A stretch of DNA of 64,000 nt from CAXSBR01 sp964236495 (GCA_964236495.1 CAXSBR010000008.1:62001-126000); one strand, 5' to 3'; counted from the first letter of the stretch, positions 1 through 8,540 are shown. A program made the numbers and translations. Notes: a model not told the origin generated them from the sequence alone.

Positions 1-189
1 GCGGCCGGGATCGCGTTGCTTGGCCATGAGCGCGGTCCACAGTCCTGTGTACCCGCCGCCGATCACCGCCAGATCGGTGCTGGTGCTGTGCGTCAGGGGT
101 GCGCGCAAGCTCGGTCGAGCCGGGCTGTCCAGCCAGAACGAGCCGGGTTTGGCGTCAGCAAGCGCCTGAGATACGTCGGACCGGGTCAC
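1..189 (-). CDS. FAD-dependent oxidoreductase, N-terminal part only
   Basis: Read leftward from a GTG at 189, this frame stays open to the window edge (63 codons). It carries an FAD/NAD dinucleotide-binding turn, AVIGGGYTGLWTA, about 45 residues in, preceded by a KPGSFWLD segment. That layout is typical of DAO-type (glycine oxidase/D-amino-acid-dehydrogenase-like) flavoproteins, but the substrate cannot be told from this part. It is divergent from the GntR regulator gene, with about 170 bp between them, so it could be part of the same regulon, although the operator at 328-341 lies much nearer gntR. The rest of the gene lies outside the window. Confidence 0.7.
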   Translation of the reverse strand, partial: MTRSDVSQALADAKPGSFWLDSPARPSLRAPLTHSTSTDLAVIGGGYTGLWTALMAKQRDPGR

Positions 190-327
190 GCCCACATTTT
201 GCCTTGAGGCTCGTCGCATGAGTCGGGCACGGGTTGTCGAAGGCTTCGGCAGGCCGGCCCTCGCAGCTGAGTCCGGTGACGCGACGCCATGCCCGCAGGC
301 ACCTGACAACCACCGTTCTCACCCCGT

Positions 328-341
328 CCTGTAGTCACAGG
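328..341. promoter_or_regulatory. GntR operator variant upstream of gntR
   Basis: CCTGT-AGTC-ACAGG is a perfect inverted repeat 17 bp before the gntR start. Its core CCTGTAGT-ACA matches the two 23-bp repeats at 5854-5876 and 11644-11666, whose core is CCTGTAGTTACAAG. The position suggests autoregulation. Binding is inferred, not shown. Confidence 0.65.
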
Positions 342-358
342 TCGCGTATCGTTGTTCT

Positions 359-1222
359 GTGACTCCCGGCCAGCCAGCCACAGCGTCCGCACCCACGGTG
401 GACCGGTCCTCGGTAGTGCCTTTCTATCACCAGCTGAAAACGATCCTGCGCGACCGGATCGCTACCGGCGAGCTGTCCAGCGGCGACCCGATACCGGGTG
501 AGTTTCGTCTCTGCGAGCAGTACGACGTTTCCCGGACGGTGGTACGCCAAGCCTTGGTCGAGCTGGAGTTCGAAGGTCTCGTCGACCGGATCAAAGGGCG
601 TGGCACCTTTGTTGCATTCCCCAAGACGCCGCAGGGGCTTGTGCAGTCGCTGACCGGGCAGTATGAAGACCTTGCGCAGCGCGGAGTGCACCTGCGCAGC
701 CAGGTGCGGCGCTTGGAGGAGATCCCCGCCGAAGCTCACATCGCTGAGCACATGCATCTCGGCGAAGGCGCCCCCGTACTTGTTCTCGAGCGATTGCGCC
801 TGGTGGACGGTGAACCCTGGTCGTTGGCGTTCACCTATCTCCCGACGACTCTCCACCAGGCGCTTTCCGACGCTGACCTGGAGAGCGGTTCACTGTATGC
901 CGTGATGGAAAAGCTTGGCCGACGACCGACACACGGCCGCCGGACCGTGGAAGCACGTGAAGCAGGTAAGGCCGTCGCGCTGGAGTTGGGGCTCAAGCGC
1001 AAGAGTCCGGTGATGCTGCTGACAAGTGTGGGATACGACGAGTCGAATCAGCCTGTCGAATACTTCCAGGCATTTCACCGGGCCGACCGCAGCATGTTCG
1101 AGGTCGAACTCGTCCGCGGTGATGACGGTACAAGTGCAACGACCCGGATGCGCACGCACTCGCAACCCCGACTGCCTCGACGTCGTAAACCCACCGGGCA
1201 GGGCGTGCACCCCGCTTCCTGA
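359..1222 (+). CDS. GntR-family (HutC/UTRA) transcriptional regulator
   Basis: A 287-residue protein with an N-terminal winged helix-turn-helix (about residues 20-90; FYHQLKTILRDRI, then VSRTVVRQALVELE and GRGTFVA) followed by a UTRA ligand-binding domain to about residue 255. This is the HutC subfamily layout, in which a small metabolite, often a sugar phosphate, releases DNA. The start is GTG at 359. The gene runs toward the leftward sugar-transport/catabolism operon and has a palindrome just upstream that shares its core with two other sites before that operon's genes, so it is very probably the local repressor and autoregulated. The C-terminal tail of about 30 residues is basic and low-complexity. 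Family assignment is firm; the effector is unknown. Confidence 0.93.
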   Translation: MTPGQPATASAPTVDRSSVVPFYHQLKTILRDRIATGELSSGDPIPGEFRLCEQYDVSRTVVRQALVELEFEGLVDRIKGRGTFVAFPKTPQGLVQSLTGQYEDLAQRGVHLRSQVRRLEEIPAEAHIAEHMHLGEGAPVLVLERLRLVDGEPWSLAFTYLPTTLHQALSDADLESGSLYAVMEKLGRRPTHGRRTVEAREAGKAVALELGLKRKSPVMLLTSVGYDESNQPVEYFQAFHRADRSMFEVELVRGDDGTSATTRMRTHSQPRLPRRRKPTGQGVHPAS

Positions 1223-1329
1223 GACGACGGCCGTGTCTTACCCACAGCAGCAATCACCGTGTGTCACACAGGCGTAACTCCCAGAGCCGCGTAGTTGCTA
1301 CGGGCGTCGAATCCGCGGGTAGACAGCAC

Positions 1330-1371
1330 GAAGCGGGCGGGAGCGCCTATGCGTTTCCTCCCGCCCGCTTC
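1330..1371. terminator. Strong hairpin between convergent gntR and the substrate-binding protein gene
   Basis: A perfect 14-bp stem (GAAGCGGGCGGGAG at 1330-1343 pairing with 1358-1371) around a 14-nt loop. It lies between the ends of two convergent genes and can serve both strands. There is no clear T-tract, as is common in high-GC actinobacteria. Confidence 0.75.
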
Positions 1372-1379
1372 TGTGCAGT

Positions 1380-2477
1380 TTAGAAGACGCTCTTCGGGTT
1401 GTAGTACTGCTTGACGTTGTCGCAACCGATTCCGACAGCCTTCGTGTACGAGGTGGCCGGGAAGTCGGTGGTTTTCTTCTGACCGGTTGTGACCTGTTCT
1501 GCAATCGCCATCACCGCGGTGGTGGCCAGCGACGGTGAATTGAGACCAGTGGATACGTACTGGCCGGTGCAACCGCCGTTGACGATCTCCTGCAGAGCTT
1601 CCTTCTGCCCGTCGATACCCGATACCAGGATCGACGTCTTGTGCTTCTGCTTGATCACATCGAGACCACCGAGAGCCATGGCGTCGTTGAGGCCCAGCAG
1701 CATGTTGATGTTGGAGTGCGCGGCAAGCATGTTCTCCGCCGCAGGTACGGCCTTGTCCTTCGAGTAGTCACCTTCGGCCGACGCGACGACGTTCACCGTC
1801 ACCCCGCCCTTCTTCAGCCCATCGAGGAAGCCTTTCTGCCGTCCCGGGCCGACGATCTCGTCGGTCGGCCCTCCGTTGAGGATTGCGAGATTGGCAGTTT
1901 TCCCCGACCCGAAACGCTTGGCCATCAGTTGGCCGGCCAGTGTCCCGATCGCTTCGTTGTTCGACTGCACAGCGGTGAACCCGACACCGGGAATTGCGGT
2001 ATCGATGAACATCAGCGGCGTCTTCTTCGCTACGGCAGTGAGCTGGGACTGCTCGGCTTTCGGGCTGACGGCATTCACCACAATGAGATCGGCGCCTTGA
2101 GACACCATGGTGTTGATTTGGTTGATCTGCGCCACCGGGTCACTGGCGGCGTTCTGGACCAGCAGTTTGAACCCTTTCTGCTTGGCGATGTCCTGCGCCT
2201 GCTTGACCATCGCCGAATAGTACGGAGCGTCGACCTCGCGCTGGGCGAAGCCGATCGTCACCTTGTTCAGTGGCTTCGAGGACCCACCGGCAGCCGAACC
2301 GGTGGCAGGCGCCGAAGATGAGCCCGAGGATGCGGTCGCGGTGTCTGACGACGACGCGGTCGACGAATCCGACGACGGCGAAGAACCAGTCGACTTTGTG
2401 GAGGAGCTGCTGCATGCGGCGACGCTGGTCAAGGTGACCGCAGCCAGGATTGCAGCGGATACGCGTGTTGCAGGCAT
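1380..2477 (-). CDS. Sugar ABC transporter substrate-binding lipoprotein (RbsB-like)
   Basis: 365 residues from the ATG at 2477. The signal peptide ends in a lipobox, LTSVAAC, followed by a long Ser/Thr/Gly-rich linker (about residues 20-65), so it should be a surface-anchored lipoprotein. The mature part is a type I periplasmic-binding fold (TIGFAQREVDAPYY at the start; DPVAQINQINTMVSQGADLIVVNAVSP in the middle), as in the ribose/galactose/polyol-binding family. It is the last gene of the leftward operon, 70 bp after the permease. A longer in-frame extension upstream lacks signal-peptide character and was not used. The ligand cannot be named; sequence GC is lower than in the enzyme genes of the operon. 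Confidence 0.93.
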   Translation of the reverse strand: MPATRVSAAILAAVTLTSVAACSSSSTKSTGSSPSSDSSTASSSDTATASSGSSSAPATGSAAGGSSKPLNKVTIGFAQREVDAPYYSAMVKQAQDIAKQKGFKLLVQNAASDPVAQINQINTMVSQGADLIVVNAVSPKAEQSQLTAVAKKTPLMFIDTAIPGVGFTAVQSNNEAIGTLAGQLMAKRFGSGKTANLAILNGGPTDEIVGPGRQKGFLDGLKKGGVTVNVVASAEGDYSKDKAVPAAENMLAAHSNINMLLGLNDAMALGGLDVIKQKHKTSILVSGIDGQKEALQEIVNGGCTGQYVSTGLNSPSLATTAVMAIAEQVTTGQKKTTDFPATSYTKAVGIGCDNVKQYYNPKSVF

Positions 2478-2547
2478 AGTGGTGCTTCCCTTCGATAGGT
2501 GATTGAGCACGTGGAAGTTCAGTGGCAATGGACGCAGTACGACACAG

Positions 2548-3561
2548 CTACTTGGCGCCACCTTTCTTGGACGCAGTCGCGGCAACGGCGAGAAGAATTA
2601 GCGCTCCCCGGAACGCGTCCTGCAGAAAGGTCGACACGTTGAGGAGGACCAAGACATTTGTGATGATGCCGAAGATGAAAGTCCCCGCGACTGCTCCGAA
2701 TACGCGACCGTGTCCACCGGACAACCGTGCTCCGCCGATGACAACGGCGGCTATCGCGTCCAGTTCGTAGTTCGTTCCGGCGGTGGGCGTCCCCGATCCC
2801 AACCGCGACGACAACAAGAAACCGCCGAGACCAGCCAGTAGTCCTGCCATCGCGTACACCGCCAACAAGACGCGTCGCACAGGTATGCCCGAACTGTAAG
2901 CGGCATTCTGATTACTCCCGACGGCATAGAGCCGACGGCCAAAGACGGTGCGATAGAGCACGAACGCAACGACGGCAATGACAAGGAGCCAGAACAAACC
3001 GAGCAGCGGAATCCCGAGCAACGACGCTGTACCGGGGCCAGTGAAATTGGACCCGGTCGGGGTGATAGGCACACCTTCGGTGTAGGCGTATACAAGGCCG
3101 CGAGCCAAGGCGAGCATGCCCAGCGTGACGATGAACGGTTCGAGACCGCGATAGGCGACGAGGATGCCATTCACCAGTCCAAGCCCAAGTCCTACGAGAA
3201 GACCGGTGAGCAGACCGGTGTAGAGAGAACTGCCGTTCAGCACTCCGGCACTGAGAACTGCCGCCAAGCCCAGCACCGAACCGACGCTGATGTCGATTCC
3301 GCCGGATACGACCACCAACAACTCGGCGAGCACGACAATCCCAGTGATGGAGACCTGCCTGATCAGGTTGGTCAGGTTGTCCTGCGTCAGGAATGCGTGG
3401 CTCGAGAAGCTCGCGATAATAGTCAACGCAATCAGGATGGCCAGCGGGTACTGCTGCTTCAGCCAATCGAAGAACCGTGAAGATCCCGTCGGCTCCGCAC
3501 CGGCCGCTGTTGTTTTGGCCTGAGCGCCAGGTGATTCTGGTTGGGACGCGACATGAGTCAT
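2548..3561 (-). CDS. Sugar ABC transporter permease (RbsC-like)
   Basis: A 337-residue, highly hydrophobic protein of the ribose/xylose/arabinose/galactose permease family. It has an N-terminal cytoplasmic stretch of about 35 residues, then 8-10 predicted membrane helices, with the family signatures GGIDISVGSVLGL and AVVIGGARLSGGHGRV. The start ATG overlaps the stop of the ATPase gene by 4 bases (ATGA at 3558-3561), so the two are translationally coupled. It works with the flanking ATPase and lipoprotein as a complete importer. Lines sampled by eye here are about 53-62% GC, clearly below the upstream enzyme genes. Confidence 0.95.
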   Translation of the reverse strand: MTHVASQPESPGAQAKTTAAGAEPTGSSRFFDWLKQQYPLAILIALTIIASFSSHAFLTQDNLTNLIRQVSITGIVVLAELLVVVSGGIDISVGSVLGLAAVLSAGVLNGSSLYTGLLTGLLVGLGLGLVNGILVAYRGLEPFIVTLGMLALARGLVYAYTEGVPITPTGSNFTGPGTASLLGIPLLGLFWLLVIAVVAFVLYRTVFGRRLYAVGSNQNAAYSSGIPVRRVLLAVYAMAGLLAGLGGFLLSSRLGSGTPTAGTNYELDAIAAVVIGGARLSGGHGRVFGAVAGTFIFGIITNVLVLLNVSTFLQDAFRGALILLAVAATASKKGGAK

Positions 3562-5105
3562 GCCGGTCCTCCCAATGCGGCGCGAATGAGATCGTCGGTA
3601 TCGCAGTTTGTCGGGTCAAACTCACCGACCAACCGTCCGTCTTTGAGAACAAGAATGCGGTGGCTCAATTGCAGCAGCTCCTCGGCTTCGCTGGACACGA
3701 CGAGTACGGCTCTACCTTGCTCGGCGGTGTCGTGGATCAGGCGGTAAATGTTGGCGCGCGCGCCGACATCGATTCCCTTCGTCGGCTCATCGAGAACGAC
3801 GAACTGCGGGTCGGCTTGCAGCCACTTGGCAATGCACACCTTCTGCTGATTGCCACCACTGAGGGTTCGCGTATAAGTCCGGGCGCCTCCCTTGACCTGA
3901 TAGCGCTTAATGAGGTCGGAAACCAAGCCATGTTCTCGCTTTTGATTGACCACACCGTTCTTGGCGAGGTCCTTCGACAACACGACCATCGACAGATTCT
4001 CGCCGTTGGTGAAGTCGGGTATGAAGCCCTCGAGCCGCCGGTCCTCGGTCATGTAAGCGACCCCGTGGCGCAGCGCGGCCTGCGGCGAGCGCAGTTCGAT
4101 GGGTTTGCCGTTCAGCTCGATGGTGCCGCTCGTCGGGCGGTGCTGGCCGGTGATGGAGCGGGCCACCGACGAACGGCCGCTGCCGACCAGCCCGTACAAC
4201 CCGACGACCTCGCCGGCGTGAACCTCCAACGAGATGTCGTGTGCCGATCCGCCGCTCACGTTGCGGACCGCGACGACCGGACGTTGCATGTGGCCAGGCC
4301 GCGTGCTGGGCCGCTCGGCTGCCTTCAGCGATTCGCCGACCATCAGCGTCGTTATCTGCTCGACGTCGGTGTTTCGCGTATCCACCACGTCCACCATTGC
4401 GCCGTTGCGCAGCACGGCGATGCGGTTCGACAGGGCAAAAACCTCGGGTAGGCGATGGGAGACGAACACGATGCACGTGCCCGCAGCTCGTTCAGCGGCC
4501 ACCATCGCCTCGATGTCGCGAAAGTGGTCCTCGGTTGTGGAGGCGGTGGTTTCGTCGAGGATCAGAATCCGATGCGGTGTCACTGCGGCCCGGCTCAACG
4601 CGAGCATCTGGCGCTGGCCGGGGCCCAAGCGGTGGGCGAGGGTGCGTGGCGCAATCCCTCCCAACCCCACCGAGCGCAGTACGTCGCGGGTGCGCTGGTC
4701 ATCGGTGCGGCGGGGCTGGGCCCACGACTTGACCTCACGCCCGCCGTGCAGTTGGAGCAGCCAGACGTTCTGCGCCACGGAGAACTCGTCGATCACCAGC
4801 GGTTCCTGATGCATCAGCAGAATGCCGGCGCGCTCGGCATCGGCCGGGCTGTGCACCGGCTGGTCGGTGCCGCTGATGGTGATGGACCCGGCCGACGGTG
4901 TTTCCTGCCCGGCGAGCAGGCGCGCGAAGGTGGACTTGCCCGCCCCGTTGGCGCCGCACACGGCCAGGACCTCGCCGGCGTAACCGTCCAGGTCCAGCGC
5001 GTCCAGAGCGCGCACACCGGGGTAGGACTTGGTGATGCCGCGGGCAGAGAACGCGATGGTGCCGGCGTCGAGCTGAGCGGAATTTTCGACGATGGATTCG
5101 GTCAT
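3558..5105 (-). CDS. Sugar ABC transporter ATP-binding protein with two ABC domains (RbsA-like)
   Basis: 515 residues with two tandem nucleotide-binding domains, as in RbsA/MglA/XylG. Domain 1 has Walker A GANGAGKST (about residues 54-62) and a degenerate signature, RLGPGQRQM. Domain 2 has a modified P-loop, GLVGSGRSS, and an intact signature, LSGGNQQKV, with Walker B FVVLDEPTKGIDVG. This asymmetry is usual in the family. The start ATG overlaps the SDR stop (ATGA, 5102-5105) and the stop overlaps the permease start. The 3' half (below about 4,020) looks lower in GC than the 5' half, which may mark a recombination junction. Confidence 0.95.
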   Translation of the reverse strand: MTESIVENSAQLDAGTIAFSARGITKSYPGVRALDALDLDGYAGEVLAVCGANGAGKSTFARLLAGQETPSAGSITISGTDQPVHSPADAERAGILLMHQEPLVIDEFSVAQNVWLLQLHGGREVKSWAQPRRTDDQRTRDVLRSVGLGGIAPRTLAHRLGPGQRQMLALSRAAVTPHRILILDETTASTTEDHFRDIEAMVAAERAAGTCIVFVSHRLPEVFALSNRIAVLRNGAMVDVVDTRNTDVEQITTLMVGESLKAAERPSTRPGHMQRPVVAVRNVSGGSAHDISLEVHAGEVVGLYGLVGSGRSSVARSITGQHRPTSGTIELNGKPIELRSPQAALRHGVAYMTEDRRLEGFIPDFTNGENLSMVVLSKDLAKNGVVNQKREHGLVSDLIKRYQVKGGARTYTRTLSGGNQQKVCIAKWLQADPQFVVLDEPTKGIDVGARANIYRLIHDTAEQGRAVLVVSSEAEELLQLSHRILVLKDGRLVGEFDPTNCDTDDLIRAALGGPA

Positions 5106-5824
5106 GACAGGGTGTACCCGCCGTCAATGAGCAGTTCGGTGCCGCAGCAGTAGGCCGCTTCGTCACTGAGCAGCCACCCGACCGCCGCCGCCACCTCGGT
5201 GGTGGTGGCAAAGCGCCCCAGCGGCGTCGCGGCCTTCCACTGTTGATGAAGTTCGGTCTTGCTCGCCAGCAGTGGGGTGTCGACGTACCCCGGCGAGACG
5301 GCGTTCACACGCACTCCGCGCGAGGCCCACTCGAAAGCCAACGACTTGGTCATTGCTACGACGCCGGCCTTCGAGGCGTTGTAGGCAACCTGTTGCTGCG
5401 GACGGTTGACGATGTGGTTGCCCGACATCGAGGCGATCGTCACGATGCGCCCGTGTCCCTGCGCGAGCATGACGCGCCCGAATCCCTGGCACGTGAGGAA
5501 CGCACCGCGCAGGTTGACGCCGATGGTGCGGTCCCACATGTCCACCGACATGTCCTCGGCGGGCGTCGGCTCCTCGGATAGGCCCGCCGCCGCGACGAGG
5601 CCGTCGACGCGTCCGGCGCCGGCGGTGATGGAGGCTACGGCGTTGTCGATGCTGTTCGGATCCGAGACGTCGGTGACGATGAACCGGTCAGACGCTGTCG
5701 AGGGCTCGCGAAGGTCGAGGGAGAAGACCGTCGCGCCGGCGTCTTCGAGCCAGCTCACCACTGCGGCGCCGATGCCGCCTGCTGCACCTGTCACAGCGAT
5801 TACCGAGTCTGCCAACGACTGCAT
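5102..5824 (-). CDS. Short-chain dehydrogenase/reductase (classical SDR)
   Basis: 240 residues from an ATG at 5824 with a strong ribosome-binding site (GGAGGAGG) 5-6 bases upstream. It carries the Rossmann motif TGAAGGIG, the catalytic Ser in IASMSG, the YNASK active-site Tyr-Lys, and the usual SDR ending with a TELLIDGGY motif. In this context it probably oxidises a polyol or sugar, or reduces a keto sugar, as part of the same pathway. It is first in a sub-operon: a 23-bp operator with an overlapping promoter lies about 30 bp upstream, and the ABC ATPase follows with a 4-base overlap. The exact substrate is not inferable. Confidence 0.92.
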   Translation of the reverse strand: MQSLADSVIAVTGAAGGIGAAVVSWLEDAGATVFSLDLREPSTASDRFIVTDVSDPNSIDNAVASITAGAGRVDGLVAAAGLSEEPTPAEDMSVDMWDRTIGVNLRGAFLTCQGFGRVMLAQGHGRIVTIASMSGNHIVNRPQQQVAYNASKAGVVAMTKSLAFEWASRGVRVNAVSPGYVDTPLLASKTELHQQWKAATPLGRFATTTEVAAAVGWLLSDEAAYCCGTELLIDGGYTLS

Positions 5825-5853
5825 GGACCCCTCCTCCGTCGAAGAACAATGAA

Positions 5854-5876
5854 GCACTTGTAACTACAGGATGTCA
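5854..5876. promoter_or_regulatory. GntR operator and internal promoter before the SDR-transporter sub-operon
   Basis: These 23 bases are identical, in opposite orientation, to 11644-11666. The core TGTA-GT-TACA is a short dyad matching the site before gntR. On the minus strand a consensus -35 hexamer, TTGACA, overlaps the site's start, so a bound repressor would cover the promoter. The site also overlaps the stop codon of the upstream hydrolase gene. Confidence 0.7.
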
Positions 5877-6854
5877 AGCACTTTGCGGCATCGATTCGAC
5901 ATCGAAGCGCGCGAGTAGTCGCTGCGGGTTTTCCTTCACCACTCGGGCGACGAGTTCCTCGCCGGCGGCCGCACGCAGCCGCGGAAGAAACCGCTCGCCG
6001 AGGTAACCCAGTCCCGGCATACCGCCGTAGGACACGTACCGGCTGGCCCGGGCGACGTCGCCGCCCAGCACTATGCGACGCCCGGCGCCGCGGTCGACAG
6101 CGCCGACCAAGCAGTCGATCAACACTGAGTCCGGCCACGACTTGGCACGCGCGGGGCCGTCGTACCCGAGGTAGGCGCCCCGGGCGGCCAGCTCGGCGTG
6201 CAGCTCCGGGTCGGGGTTTCGGTCGACGTGGGCCAGCACGATCGCCGACAATTCCACGCCGTCGAGTTCGAGAATGTCGAGTACCTCATGCGCGGCCGAG
6301 CCGTGCTCCAGGTGGATCATGATCGGCGCGTTTGTCGCCGCGTGGCAGGCGGCGACTGCTGCCAGCGTCGTGCGCTCGAACGCCGTGATCGACCAGTAGC
6401 CGATCCCCGCCTTCACCACACCGGCTCGGACAGCGGCGCCCGACTGCGTCTCAGCTGCGCCCGACGCGGTGTCGAAGTCGTCCTGGGGCATGCCTTGCTC
6501 GATGTCGTGGGTGAACCGCGCCGTCAGCTGCTCGACCGACGACTCGAGCAGCCAGTCGAGGCCGGGGTAGTGCGCCTCGCGGTGGGCACCGGTCGTGGCG
6601 ACGATGTGGATGCCCAGTGCCTCAGCGATGCGCGCCAATGCCTCGGGACGCCGCCCCAGCGCGATCGGCGTCGCCTCGATCATCGCGTCGAAGCCCGAAC
6701 GCTGCAGGAGGCGGGCCTCGTCGGTGCTGGCTGCCTCGTCGTCCAGGTCGTCGCTGGGCAGCAGCGGTGTCACCTGGAACAGATGCTCGTGGTAGTCGAC
6801 GGCGCCGAGCTGTCCCACGTCCACATCGCCCAGAACAGTTCGCGCGCGCGTCAT
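5874..6854 (-). CDS. Phosphotriesterase-family metal-dependent hydrolase (possible sugar lactonase)
   Basis: 326 residues from an ATG that overlaps the previous stop (ATGA, 6851-6854). Amidohydrolase-superfamily ligands of the PTE type are visible: YHEHLF near the N-terminus, a candidate carbamylated Lys in VVKAGIG, HLEHGS, HVDRNPDP and the late Asp in LGGDVAR. Bacterial PTE-family proteins in carbohydrate operons are often lactonases rather than phosphotriesterases, including some acting on phosphorylated sugar lactones (established for a few members). In this operon a lactonase role between a dehydrogenase and an aldolase fits, but this is inference. The gene's stop lies in the internal operator. 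Confidence 0.88.
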   Translation of the reverse strand: MTRARTVLGDVDVGQLGAVDYHEHLFQVTPLLPSDDLDDEAASTDEARLLQRSGFDAMIEATPIALGRRPEALARIAEALGIHIVATTGAHREAHYPGLDWLLESSVEQLTARFTHDIEQGMPQDDFDTASGAAETQSGAAVRAGVVKAGIGYWSITAFERTTLAAVAACHAATNAPIMIHLEHGSAAHEVLDILELDGVELSAIVLAHVDRNPDPELHAELAARGAYLGYDGPARAKSWPDSVLIDCLVGAVDRGAGRRIVLGGDVARASRYVSYGGMPGLGYLGERFLPRLRAAAGEELVARVVKENPQRLLARFDVESMPQSA

Positions 6855-7765
6855 TTCACCGCGGCGGCCGCTGCCGACAGTTGCGCCACCCGATCGGGCG
6901 GCATCGGGACGTCGAAGACGTCGGCGACCACCTGCGACCAGCCGTGGATGAAGTAGCGCCAGCCGTCTTCCAGGGTGAGTTCGTTGCGCGCGGCCTGGGC
7001 GCGTGCCTGGTGGAAGAACTCGAGCGAGCCCCGGTAGTTGAAGTCCCAGACGTAGCTGTGCCGGGGGAACTCCACCGCGTCGGACAACGGCGATCCCGGC
7101 CGGTCCTTGCCCAAACCGGTGGCGTTGACGACGAGACTCCCCGGCGCCAGCGACGACACCAGCGCGTCGACTTCCTCCGGACCGGAGGTGACGATGTAGC
7201 GGAACAGCTCGGCCGGCAACTCGGCGCGCTCGTGCAGTTCGCGCAGATGGTCCAGTCGCACAGTGCTCGTCGCCGTACAGACGACGCTGGCGGGGCGATC
7301 GGAGCGCCGGCCCAGCTGATGGGTCAGCGCCATCCCCGAACCGCCCGAACCCAGGCACAGCACGTCGGCCCCGGTCTCGGCGAAGTGCGTCGGCGGCAGG
7401 AACTCCTCCAGAGCTAGCCGGACCGTGATCGGGTCGCGGGCGGCGCCGTGCAGAGCGCCGTCGCGCTTGTAGATCGATGAGATCTCGCCGAAGGTGGTCG
7501 CCAGTTCGTCCAAGTCGTCGAACAGGTCGCGGGTCGCGCTGTACAGGTTGACCTTGTGCGTCGTCACCAGCGCACCGAGGTATTCCGGCGTGCGCGCAAT
7601 GTCGGCGACCAGTTCGCGATAGACACCCGGTTCGGTGTTCAGCGCCAGATCGTGGCCGACCAGTTGCCGGGTCGGCAGCCCGAGCAGGTCCGCCCAGGCC
7701 GGGAACACCCTGCGGATCGACGAGTTCTGCGTGCTGACACCGATGAAGCCCATGTGGGCGCTCAC
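6851..7765 (-). CDS. Shikimate-dehydrogenase-like NAD(P) oxidoreductase
   Basis: 304 residues, using a GTG that overlaps the aldolase stop (GTGA, 7762-7765); an ATG 12 bases downstream (7753) is also possible. The N-terminal shikimate-dehydrogenase-like substrate domain starts GFIGVSTQNSSI and keeps the VTTHK lysine and a later Asp (GAARDP), the two catalytic positions of AroE. The C-terminal Rossmann domain has LGSGGSGMA. It differs widely from AroE and stands in a sugar operon with no aromatic-pathway gene, so it probably acts on a cyclic or acyclic sugar-derived acid. This is a little-studied AroE-like subgroup, so no specific reaction is assigned. Confidence 0.85.
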   Translation of the reverse strand: MSAHMGFIGVSTQNSSIRRVFPAWADLLGLPTRQLVGHDLALNTEPGVYRELVADIARTPEYLGALVTTHKVNLYSATRDLFDDLDELATTFGEISSIYKRDGALHGAARDPITVRLALEEFLPPTHFAETGADVLCLGSGGSGMALTHQLGRRSDRPASVVCTATSTVRLDHLRELHERAELPAELFRYIVTSGPEEVDALVSSLAPGSLVVNATGLGKDRPGSPLSDAVEFPRHSYVWDFNYRGSLEFFHQARAQAARNELTLEDGWRYFIHGWSQVVADVFDVPMPPDRVAQLSAAAAAVK

Positions 7766-8412
7766 GGCGTACCCCGGTACGCGAGCAGCGCCGAGGTGAA
7801 CGTTCTGGCCGCAGACTCGATCGTCGCGTAGTCCCCCGCTTGCAGCGCCGCGGCGTTGCACAGCTCGCCGCCGGCGCCCACCGCCACCGCGCCCGCGTCG
7901 AACCACGTGGCCAAGTTCGCCGGGTTGACGCCGCCGGTCGGCATTAACGGCACGTCGGGGAACGGTCCGCGCAGCGCCTTGAGGAACGCCGGACCACCCA
8001 GCGATGCCGGGAAGATTTTCACCACTGCCGCTCCCAGTTCGGCGGCGCGCATCACTTCGGTCGGCGTCAGCGCGCCCAGCAGGACCGACGCACCGGTGTG
8101 GAGCATGGCGCGCGCCAGACTGTCGGTGGTACCGGGGCTGACAAGGAAGCGAGCGCCGGCGCGGACGGCCTGTTCTGCCTGCTCCGGGGTGGTGACAGTG
8201 CCGGCGCCGAGGTAGATCCGATCGCCATAGCGGGCGTCGAGTTCGGCGATGACGGTTGCCGCGTCGGGAGTCGAGTAGGTGATCTCGATGCCGGTCACCC
8301 CGCCGCGCACCAGTGCCTCGACGGCCCCCAGTGCAGCTGCCGGCGATGGTGCTCGGATCACCGCAACCACGCCGACGTCGGACAGTGAGCGGAGAGCGGG
8401 AGATGTGTGCAT
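7762..8412 (-). CDS. 2-keto-3-deoxy-(6-phospho)gluconate aldolase family protein
   Basis: 216 residues from an ATG at 8412 with GAGGAG 6 bases upstream. It shows the class I KDPG/KHG aldolase pattern: VVAVIRAPS at the N-terminus, the general base Glu in GIEITYS, LGAGTV, FLVSPGT, and the Schiff-base lysine in VKIFPAS, then PTGGVNPAN. Such enzymes cleave 2-keto-3-deoxy sugar-acid phosphates to pyruvate plus an aldehyde. The stop is coupled to the next gene by GTGA. No sugar-acid dehydratase is encoded nearby, so how its substrate forms is an open point. Family is certain; the substrate is not. Confidence 0.93.
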   Translation of the reverse strand: MHTSPALRSLSDVGVVAVIRAPSPAAALGAVEALVRGGVTGIEITYSTPDAATVIAELDARYGDRIYLGAGTVTTPEQAEQAVRAGARFLVSPGTTDSLARAMLHTGASVLLGALTPTEVMRAAELGAAVVKIFPASLGGPAFLKALRGPFPDVPLMPTGGVNPANLATWFDAGAVAVGAGGELCNAAALQAGDYATIESAARTFTSALLAYRGTP

Positions 8413-8451
8413 GTGAACTCCTCGAGGCAGGTGGGGCAGTGCAAAGGCTGA

Positions 8452-8540
8452 GTCAGCAGGCACAGAGGTCAGCAGGCACAGAGGTCAGCCGGCACAGTTG
8501 TCAGCCGGCCGATGTTCAGCCGGCCGATGTTCAGCCGGCA
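8452..8540. repeat. Degenerate short tandem repeat between aldolase and dehydrogenase genes
   Basis: Four units of about 16 bp starting GTCAGCAGGCACAGAG or GTCAGCCGGCACAGTT (at 8452, 8468, 8484, 8500) grade into 15-bp units TCAGCCGGCCGATGT (8501, 8516, 8531). The last unit runs into the stop codon and last codons of the hydroxyacid dehydrogenase gene. This is the only long gap (118 bp) in an otherwise tightly packed part of the operon. Confidence 0.85.
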
